Assembly (NCBI GenBank): GCA_963677185.1
Contig: OY781889.1
Span: 744,001 to 808,000 of the forward strand
DNA from: G963677185 sp963677185
GTDB taxonomy: Bacteria; Bacillota; Syntrophomonadia; Syntrophomonadales; Syntrophomonadaceae
Length of the DNA: 64,000 nucleotides
Direction of reading: 5' to 3'
Part shown: positions 55,248 through 62,016 of the stretch, one piece after another
Layout: each line of letters starts with the position of its first letter
Position numbering within the stretch: the first letter of the stretch is position 1
Position numbers and translations under genes: made by a program
The notes under the pieces: generated by a model
Seen by the model: the letters and a program-made list of their open reading frames with translations, nothing else
What the model was told of the DNA's origin: nothing
The model's database searches: none

Positions 55248-55496
55248 ATGCCCAGAGTCAAAATTGAAGACCTGGATCCACAGGCCCGGGAACTGGATAT
55301 AAAGGAAATGAAGAAACTGTTCGGCGGGCTTGGTCTGGTCAGGGTTTCCCCGGACGGAACCGCACAGGTTTCATTCGCCGGAATCAGCAGCCAAAATGAT
55401 GCTGACAAAGGTCTCTTTGACGGCACCACCGCCGCCTTTGGGGATGCAAGCTTTCCCAAGACCCAGGGGGTAACCAAGTTTACCAAACTGACTTGA
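55248..55496 (+). CDS. Candidate RiPP precursor peptide A, double-glycine leader
   Basis: 82 residues. Leader residues 1-27 end in MKKLFGG. The positions match a C39 peptidase leader: L16 (-12), E20 (-8), M21 (-7), L24 (-4), G26 and G27. The core (28-82) begins LGLVRVSPDG, contains no Cys, has several Ser/Thr, and includes NDADKGLFDG and a C-terminal KFTKLT. Its leader is nearly identical to precursor B (24 of 27). The AGAGAGG site precedes ATG at 55248. Product structure is unknown. Confidence 0.85.
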   Translation: MPRVKIEDLDPQARELDIKEMKKLFGGLGLVRVSPDGTAQVSFAGISSQNDADKGLFDGTTAAFGDASFPKTQGVTKFTKLT

Positions 55497-55512
55497 AAAG
55501 CGAGGGATTTTT

Positions 55513-55755
55513 ATGAGCCGAGTTAAAATTGAAGACCTTGATCCCCAGGCCCGTGAGCTTGACATGAAGGAAATGAAGAACCTGTTCGGTGGCCTAAGTC
55601 TTGTCCAGGTTTCCCCGGACGGAACCCTGATTCACCATGACGCCGATAAAATCCTTTTCGACGGTGCACAAATAAAGCTGATGGGAGCAGATTACGGCAA
55701 ATTGGAAGGAGCTGACTTTCATAAAGACGCCGTGGAGTTCAAGTTTACTAAATAG
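55513..55755 (+). CDS. Candidate RiPP precursor peptide B, double-glycine leader
   Basis: 80 residues, 16 bases after precursor A. Leader MSRVKIEDLDPQARELD then MKEMKNLFGG. Core (28-80) shares VSPDGT and (N/H)DADKxLFDG with A and ends KFTK, but differs in between (AQIKLMGADYGKLEGADFHK). No Cys and only a few Ser/Thr, so azoline chemistry would have few targets. GAGGG precedes ATG at 55513. The pair looks like a duplication under divergent selection on the core. Confidence 0.85.
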   Translation: MSRVKIEDLDPQARELDMKEMKNLFGGLSLVQVSPDGTLIHHDADKILFDGAQIKLMGADYGKLEGADFHKDAVEFKFTK

Positions 55756-55818
55756 CGGGAAAACCCGGCATGTTAATAATTGTATAAAAATGTGCGGCAA
55801 ACCGATGGGAGGGTGTAA

Positions 55819-58110
55819 ATGCCCAGAGTTTATTTTAGAGACCTGAATCCGCCGGCCAGTCTTTGCAAGTGCTGCGGACAGTGCTGTTCTGCCCTGTATG
55901 TCAAAAAAAACCGCGCCGAGATAAAGCTTCAGGCTATTAAAGACGAGGCCCTGGGTCTTACCATGCTGGAGAGCGATGCGATATTTCTGCATCGTCATGG
56001 CATCCCATTGACTTCTGCAGAAGCAGAATTGCTCTCTCCTGGCATTGCCCTGTCCCCGAACTGGCCCCATGAAGAATACTGGACCTGTGAATTCCTGGTC
56101 GACGGCAAAAAATGCCGTCTGAATCTGGAGAATAAGCCCAAGCCCAGAATGTGCTCCGGTTATCCCTGGTATGGCGAACGTGATCATACGGTATCTTTTC
56201 TGTTTCCGGGCTGCGGCTATCGCCAGGAACCTGCCGGCAAAAAGAAACAGCCTGCCGCATTCAGTGTCAAAGAGCGGCTGCCGCTTGCCACCATAGAGAC
56301 CGCCCGTGCCATACTGGCCAAGCTGGATATATCAACGGATATTGCATGGTACAATAATATGGATCGCTTGTATTCCTGCCGAATTACTGTAAGCGGGAGC
56401 AACATCGGCACCAACGGCAAAGGCACTTCTCAAGACCTTGCCCTGGCCAGCGCCCTGGGAGAATTCATGGAGCGAATTCAGAACCAGATCATGTTCCAGG
56501 GGGAAGCTTATAACCTGGAAATGGACCCGGAGAAACCTTTCCTGGAAGAGCCCATGGAAATCATTTTAAGCGGGAACCAGCTCCCCTCCTTCCCGGATGC
56601 CTTTCGCAAGCATCCCGGAGACGATCCTTCATTAAGCCTGTATGAGCTGTGGGAGTCAGGCCGGAAAATTCTAGCGGCCCATGACAGCTCCGTATGTTTC
56701 GTGCCTTTTTATAATCTGCGTAATGATGATTTGTGCTATTTGCCGCATTTCCTGGTCAGCCATGTTTATGGCAGCAATGGCATGTGCGCCGGCAATACCG
56801 CTGAGGAGGCCATCGTCCAGGGCTTATCTGAAATAATGGAGCGCTACGCCGCCGGGCAGATATATTTTCGGGAATTGACCCCGCCCACCATTCCCCGAGA
56901 CTACATCCGCAAGCAGGCTCCGGAATCTTACAATCTGGTAAAATTTCTGGAGAAAAACAGCCACCTGAAGATCACCGTCAAAGACTGTTCGCTGGGCCAG
57001 GGTCTGCCGGTGGTTGGAATAATCGCTTACTACCAGCCCCTCGATCATAATTTCTTTTTCCTGGGAGCAGACCCTAACTTTGAAATTGCGCTGGAGAGAT
57101 GCCTGACCGAGTTCTGCCAGGGCAAAGACCTGGCCCGGGGCATATTCGGGCGTTTTTCGCCTGTGTCTCCAAAAAGCCGCGATTCAGTCGACCCTTATAA
57201 CAATTTCCGCATGTTTTTAAACAATGGCAGCGGCCTGTTTCCCGAAGCCTTGTATCAAAGGCTGCCCAGCTACCAATTCCAGCCTTACCGGCCAACTGGA
57301 GGCTGGACACAAAAGGAGCGTCTGCGTTTCCTGCTGGATTGGTTAGAGCAGGGCGAATATTCACTATTTGCCCGGGATGTCTCCTTCCTGGGATTCAATG
57401 CCTACCTGCTGGTGGTTCCCGGTCTGTCCGAATGCTACTACAATGAAAAAGAGATGGACTTCACCCAGTATGCTATCAATCGCATGAAATACTTGTCCCG
57501 GCTCCACCTGGCCGATGACCGCGAACTGCAGGAACTGCGGGTGGACATGGAGTATTACCTGGGACAGCAGCGGCCTGAAAATCTCTGCCTTTTGCGCGAT
57601 TATGCCGGACACCGCCTGCTGGGCATGGATAAATGGCTGAACTCCCTGCAGGCCATTCTATCACTGGTATGTTACCGGCTGGGCGATTATGATGCGGCCT
57701 GTGATCATTACCAGGGTTATGTTGCCACTATGTTATCTACTTTTTCAGCAGATGAACTTCGCTCCCGGCTGGACATCGATCACTTCTGCGCCACTAGCGA
57801 TTTCCTGAACCGGAAAGCCGGGCGGAAACATCCCGATAGATTACCAGCGTTCCCGAATGCTGGCCCGGTAGATGAAACCGTCGCGAACCGGGTACAGCGC
57901 TTCTATGAACTGGTGGAAAGTGATTTCGGGCAGGTGATTCAATATATTATGGGGGATGAAATGCCCTCATGCTGGGACTGCGCCTCCTGCCAGCTAAAAA
58001 GCGCCTGCTGCTACGAAGACATTGTTCAGATCATTGGCAGGCTCAGAAACAGGCGCCAGGAAAACGTCATTGACCAGAAGCGCCTGCGGGAGGTGCTGAA
58101 GGAGACATAG
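55819..58110 (+). CDS. YcaO-family enzyme with N-terminal YkgJ-like Cys-rich domain
   Basis: 763 residues. The N-terminus MPRVYFRDLNPPA resembles the precursor leaders (MPRVKIEDLDPQA, 8 of 13 identical). Residues about 17-140 are a YkgJ-like metal-chelating domain (CKCCGQCC, CRLNLENKPKPRMCSGYPW). The YcaO core has the ATP motifs GKGTSQDLALASALGEFMER (about 200) and EEAIVQGLSEIMERYA (about 329). The C-terminus carries CWDCASCQLKSACC (about 718). There is no C-terminal PxPxP tail and no E1-like or dehydrogenase partner nearby. It phosphorylates backbone amides in known family members; here the modification is unknown. Confidence 0.88.
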   Translation: MPRVYFRDLNPPASLCKCCGQCCSALYVKKNRAEIKLQAIKDEALGLTMLESDAIFLHRHGIPLTSAEAELLSPGIALSPNWPHEEYWTCEFLVDGKKCRLNLENKPKPRMCSGYPWYGERDHTVSFLFPGCGYRQEPAGKKKQPAAFSVKERLPLATIETARAILAKLDISTDIAWYNNMDRLYSCRITVSGSNIGTNGKGTSQDLALASALGEFMERIQNQIMFQGEAYNLEMDPEKPFLEEPMEIILSGNQLPSFPDAFRKHPGDDPSLSLYELWESGRKILAAHDSSVCFVPFYNLRNDDLCYLPHFLVSHVYGSNGMCAGNTAEEAIVQGLSEIMERYAAGQIYFRELTPPTIPRDYIRKQAPESYNLVKFLEKNSHLKITVKDCSLGQGLPVVGIIAYYQPLDHNFFFLGADPNFEIALERCLTEFCQGKDLARGIFGRFSPVSPKSRDSVDPYNNFRMFLNNGSGLFPEALYQRLPSYQFQPYRPTGGWTQKERLRFLLDWLEQGEYSLFARDVSFLGFNAYLLVVPGLSECYYNEKEMDFTQYAINRMKYLSRLHLADDRELQELRVDMEYYLGQQRPENLCLLRDYAGHRLLGMDKWLNSLQAILSLVCYRLGDYDAACDHYQGYVATMLSTFSADELRSRLDIDHFCATSDFLNRKAGRKHPDRLPAFPNAGPVDETVANRVQRFYELVESDFGQVIQYIMGDEMPSCWDCASCQLKSACCYEDIVQIIGRLRNRRQENVIDQKRLREVLKET

Positions 58111-58531
58111 ATATCACTTCGACCTTCAGATTTATGCACGGTTTCCCTGTCCCCCTTGCATACCTGCATGGCCCTTTAGCCTCCATACAACCGGGCTCCT
58201 ATCGATAATCCTTGAAATTCTGTGTCACAGCTTTTGTGAAAATTGAAATTACTTTTTTCTAAAAAGTCTTCCGGTGACTGATTTGTGTCTGAACGGTGAC
58301 GCCTGCTCTGTATAATTGTTTCCACACAGACAATAAATTAGGCTGATTAGCTCATGGGGAGGTGGAGGAAAAACATAACATATCGCGATCGGTGTTAACC
58401 AAGACGTTGCTGATTAGTATAAGAACTGGTTGACCACATGCCTGTTGAGCAAGTCAAGGCATGTATTGATCATTTGTTGCAGATGATGCACAAGCATTGA
58501 TAACCTGAATAAATTATGAGGAGTATGTGCA
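58111..58531 (+). other. Intergenic region after the YcaO gene with leader hairpin
   Basis: About 420 bases, no gene. Near the right end, ACATGCCT (58436-58443) pairs with AGGCATGT (58457-58464) around a 13-base loop, and TTGTTGCA/TGCACAA follows at about 58473-58492. These form a possible leader before ATG at 58532 (GAGGAG at about 58519-58524). No promoter is clear. Confidence 0.4.
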
Positions 58532-59983
58532 ATGAAAAAAGTAAAGATCATCGCGCTGGCATTGTCTTTAGTGCTCATGTTTGCTGCCAGCGCCAGCGCT
58601 GGCCCACCCCCATCAGGACACAATCAATCAATATCATCAGACTCTTCAAACAAACTAGTGTATATAGAAGGCTACTTAGGGGCTGCGGTTCTTGATTCCT
58701 ACGCTGGCTGGAACACTCTGGACTACAATGACAGCGGATGGGGAAATGCCACCGAGACCGGCCTGCTAGCAGGTACGTGGGCCCCTCAATTTGGCAATGC
58801 AAAATGGATCGCAACACCTGGCATTGCAGATGAAGGTGCACTATGTGGCCCCAATAATTACTCTTTCTATCTGTATCGTAACACTTTTACTATACCCGAT
58901 AACGCATATAACATTAACGCTAGTATGCTATGTTATGCCGATAATTTCCAGACAATATATTTAAACGGTAATGAGGTTGCCAGGGGTCTTGAGCCTAACG
59001 GAATCAATTTTGATATGCCGCACGCTGTGGGTTGCGCTCTTAACATTTTGCCAGGGAAAAATGTGCTCGCAGTGGAAGTGAAAAACGGTGATAACGGTTC
59101 TGGCACGCATGGTCCCGCCGGGCTCCTCTATCAGATCAACGTTAACTATGAATTGGATCCCAAAGTCACTACCACCGCAGCTTCGAATATCAGTGCCACC
59201 GGAGCGACCATTAAAGGCCTTGTAAACGCACAAGATAATGACGATACGCTAGCGACTTTCGAATATGGAACCAGCTCTGGTGTGTATGGAAGCACGGTCA
59301 ATGCCGACCCGAATTCGTTCGGAGGAGATTCCGATACCAATGTGAGCGCTGCTATAAGTGGTTTGACTCCCGGCACCACTTACTATTACCGTGCAGTTGC
59401 CACTGTCAACAACCGTACAGTATATGGTGAGGAAATGAGCTTCACCACTCCATCACTGCCAGCTCCCACTGATGAATATACCTCGAGTTCGAACACCTAT
59501 ACAGGCCCTGCATCAACCACCAGCGTGGGACCTGCATCAACCGAAGCCGAGCCGGCTTCCACCCTGACCGGACCGACGGCCAAAATCGAACTGGTAAGCA
59601 CCTTTACGGTTGGATCCACCACTTATACCATAAATGGCGAATCCTTTGAAATGGACACCGCTCCGTTCTCCATAGAACCGCGGGTATTTGTTCCCCAGAG
59701 ATTCCTGGGTCTCGCCCTGGGCATTCCCGATGACGAACAGCATATCATCTGGGATGAAACCACCAATACCGCTACCTTCATCACTACTGACGGCAAAGAA
59801 GCTAAATGCAGCGTGGGCAGCACAATATTGACTTTTGATGGCCAGGAAATCCAGATGGATGTTGAACCTATGGTGCAGGATGGCCACATCTTCCTGCCAG
59901 CCCGCTTTTTGACTGAAGCCCTGGGCGGCACCGTAAGCTGGGACGACCTTACCAAGACCGTTACAGTGAGAATAAGCATTTAG
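58532..59983 (+). CDS. Secreted fibronectin III and stalk-domain protein
   Basis: 483 residues. Signal peptide 1-27 (ASASA). An N-terminal beta-sandwich of about 170 residues (YSFYLYRNTFTIPDNAYNINASM, VLAVEVKNGDNGSG) resembles galactose-binding-like folds. It is followed by a fibronectin type III-like domain (ATGATIKGLVNAQDNDDTLATFEYG, GLTPGTTYYYRAVAT), a Ser/Thr/Pro linker with repeated GPAST-type units, and a C-terminal stalk domain (TINGESFEMDTAPF, RVFVPQRFLGLALG, IFLPARFLTEALGG) like that at 45791. A terminator follows. Confidence 0.82.
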   Translation: MKKVKIIALALSLVLMFAASASAGPPPSGHNQSISSDSSNKLVYIEGYLGAAVLDSYAGWNTLDYNDSGWGNATETGLLAGTWAPQFGNAKWIATPGIADEGALCGPNNYSFYLYRNTFTIPDNAYNINASMLCYADNFQTIYLNGNEVARGLEPNGINFDMPHAVGCALNILPGKNVLAVEVKNGDNGSGTHGPAGLLYQINVNYELDPKVTTTAASNISATGATIKGLVNAQDNDDTLATFEYGTSSGVYGSTVNADPNSFGGDSDTNVSAAISGLTPGTTYYYRAVATVNNRTVYGEEMSFTTPSLPAPTDEYTSSSNTYTGPASTTSVGPASTEAEPASTLTGPTAKIELVSTFTVGSTTYTINGESFEMDTAPFSIEPRVFVPQRFLGLALGIPDDEQHIIWDETTNTATFITTDGKEAKCSVGSTILTFDGQEIQMDVEPMVQDGHIFLPARFLTEALGGTVSWDDLTKTVTVRISI

Positions 59984-60018
59984 TTTTCGATCTGAACGAA
60001 TAGCCCTGAAAAACAGCA

Positions 60019-60064
60019 AATCCGTTTCTGTGCCGAGAGGCATGGAAACGGATTGTTTGTGTTT
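60019..60064 (+). terminator. Rho-independent terminator after the stalk-domain gene
   Basis: AATCCGTTTC (60019-60028) pairs with GAAACGGATT (60045-60054). Inside, TGCC/GGCA forms a second helix. A T-rich tail (GTTTGTGTTT) follows. Confidence 0.75.
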
Positions 60065-60171
60065 ATATGATGGGGAGCCCTGCCTATGCGAAATTCTTCT
60101 TTTGGTTGTGCAACAATTCTGCTAATGCTATCATGAAATCGCACATAATATATTTGAAGGGGAACAGGGCT

Positions 60172-60351
60172 ATGTTTAATATTGGATGGCAGGAACTTAC
60201 CATTATTATGGTAATTGTTTTAATTATTTTTGGTCCCGGCAAACTGCCGGAAATTGGTTCACAACTGGGCAAGGCGGCCAAATCTTTCAAGGAAGCCAAG
60301 AATTTCGATTTGCTGGATTCCGAGGATGAACCTGAAAAAGACCGGATTTAA
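60172..60351 (+). CDS. tatA: Sec-independent translocase component TatA
   Basis: 59 residues from ATG at 60172 (GAAGGGGAA upstream). TM helix (LTIIMVIVLIIFGP), glycine hinge with FGPGKLPEIG, then an amphipathic helix (LGKAAKSFKEAKN) and an acidic tail, the normal TatA plan. TatC is not in the window. It is a single-gene unit after the terminator at 60019. Confidence 0.93.
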   Translation: MFNIGWQELTIIMVIVLIIFGPGKLPEIGSQLGKAAKSFKEAKNFDLLDSEDEPEKDRI

Positions 60352-60475
60352 TATCCAAAAACAGCATTGTTGACAACGAGGAAGATATGCTTTGTTGCCC
60401 TTGCAGGTAACAAATTATGCCTTCCCCGCTTAATTCCATTATGGCAGTTTTATGCTTGTTTAATTTCTCTCACGC

Positions 60476-61206
60476 CTATATATTTTTATAGGTCAAGCCA
60501 GCTGGAAGCTTGAATACGGAATCGCTAATCCCGCCCACCTTGACGTTAGTGAAAGTATATGCCGCTTCTTTACCATTGATTTTTCCGCTGAACTTCAGGG
60601 GAATTCCGGTATCCGCCCATATCCACACCCGGGTTGCTTCGTCGGCCTTATCATAGTAATCAAATACATAAGCCTTCTTGCCATCCATGGTTTCCTCGCG
60701 AACATACTTGCCAGTACTCACATCAGCCGAAGCCCAAAAAGTCGCCGGCGCGGGGCATCATATCCTTCCATGTCCTCTTCGGGCAGCAGCCATCCAGTCA
60801 TGGTGGCCGGGCAGTACTGACAGGCCACATCGGTTTTGTCATTGCCGATTTCCACTATAGTAAGTTCTTTGCTATACAAGTATTCAATTCTGTAGAGATT
60901 GCCTTTAAGAATGCACTTCATGGTGAGGTCCTTCTGGCCTTCATCATGCATCAGCCAGGTGAATGACAGTTCCTTGACCTTGCTGCCCTTTGCGACCAGC
61001 GAAGCGAAGTCCGGGTTTGTTGCTGGATTGGCCTGGACGGTTGTAACCCGTTCTCCGATTAGTCCGCCGTTTCCGGGATCTGCAGCCAGACCTGGGCCCG
61101 GCCCGCAATAGTCCCCGGTTTCAGCCAGGGCTCCGAAGGTGACGGTTGACACCAGAAGTACCGACAGGATAAGCGTAAATGACATTTTCTTCATAGATTT
61201 GTTCAC
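60476..61206 (-). pseudogene. Frameshifted secreted lipoprotein-sorting-like protein
   Basis: Two adjoining frames are one gene. The upstream part (61206 to 60718) has a signal peptide (KKMSFTLILSVLLVSTVTFGALA) and reads DMEGYDAP, then off-frame RRRLFGLRLM. The downstream frame continues naturally as APATFWASADVSTGKYVRE through DYYDKADEATRVWIWADTGIPLKF to LTYKNI. Inserting one base in the run of four G (60752-60755, plus strand) restores a protein of about 243 residues. The fold resembles LolA/outer-membrane lipoprotein-sorting proteins. The break is either real or a homopolymer sequencing error. Confidence 0.8.
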
Positions 61207-61416
61207 TCCTTTTCAGATAATGACGGCATTAGCGGAAAATGGTGTGAATGCTGCTGCAAATAGGCGGGAAGCATTGTTTTGTTGAAGCTTCTGCGTTAAT
61301 GTTGCACATGTTGCGATAATTGTCCTATGTTTCTGTGCAATTCATGATAACATAGGAATCTTCTCTGCACAAGTTTTATCGAATATTTCAGAAAACTTAA
61401 CAAATGACCGAATGAT

Positions 61417-61445
61417 AAAAGCCCAATCCATCGGATTGGGCTTTT
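61417..61445 (-). terminator. Rho-independent terminator of tRNA-Sec
   Basis: Perfect 13-base stem AAAAGCCCAATCC (61417-61429) and GGATTGGGCTTTT (61433-61445) with a 3-base loop. On the minus strand the final arm ends in TTTT. It lies 12 bases after the tRNA 3' end. Confidence 0.88.
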
Positions 61446-61456
61446 AATGTTATATT

Positions 61457-61555
61457 TGGCGGAGGCGTGTGCGAATCGAACACACCTGCGACAGGATCAC
61501 TGCCGCACAAACTGGATTTGAAGTCCAGGCGGCCCACCAGGACCGATCCGCCTCC
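61457..61555 (-). tRNA. selC: Selenocysteine tRNA (tRNA-Sec, anticodon UCA)
   Basis: 99 nt including an encoded CCA. Acceptor strand GGAGGCG pairs with CGCCTCC; the anticodon loop CTTCAAA (anticodon TCA, complement at 61519-61521) lies in a TGGA/TCCA stem; the variable arm is long, and the T-arm has GTGTG-TTCGATTC-CACAC. The size and the long D and variable arms fit tRNA-Sec. It implies UGA decoding by SelB in this organism. No selA, selB or selD is in the window. Confidence 0.95.
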
Positions 61556-61562
61556 ACATGCA

Positions 61563-61591
61563 ATGATACTAAAAAGGGGATGCCGGTGCAA
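61563..61591 (-). promoter_or_regulatory. Promoter of tRNA-Sec
   Basis: Minus strand: -35 TTGCAC (61586-61591), 17-base spacer, -10 TATCAT (61563-61568). This places the start seven to eight bases before the mature tRNA. Confidence 0.7.
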
Positions 61592-62016
61592 TTAATATAT
61601 TAAAGGGGGCCTCGATTCCCGTTGTTTCTTTTTGAGCGCTTCTTATCCGACGCGTTCCATTTTCTAAATTATATGGAATTCATTGACTGTATAATCCATT
61701 ATTCAATTACTATATAATTAATATACTTGTGTATTGGAAATCTGTTTTCTGTAAAGGGCGGGGCTATGAATAGATACACCGGTTCGCTAACTAAACTGCG
61801 CGGCTCCTGCCCTCTCACTGCCTCAAAACCATACCCTGATCGTTCATTCTCAAAATCAGGATTTCGCGTCCGGCTCCCCGGGGCATAGGATTTTGATTAG
61901 TGAAGCACATGTACATGATCGTGGATTAACCGCAGCTATAAGTACGATTAGACCTTATGTAGACCGCTACTGAATATAAGGTGTGATCGGATCAGAATCG
62001 GAATGGAGGGGCTCAC
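61592..62016. other. Intergenic region between tRNA-Sec and the chemoreceptor gene
   Basis: About 425 bases. AT-rich to 61740, then GC-rich. A 40-codon frame at 61766-61888 has a ribosome-binding-like GGGCGGGG but no family support. GGAGGGG at 62005-62011 serves the chemoreceptor start. No confident promoter is seen. Confidence 0.4.

Noticed and set aside
61766..61888. A 40-codon frame ending SKSGFRVRLPGA, reminiscent of the end of formylglycine-generating-enzyme-like domains
   Set aside because: Too short, no other domain motif, and no support beyond a GGGCGGGG upstream. A fragment is possible but not shown.
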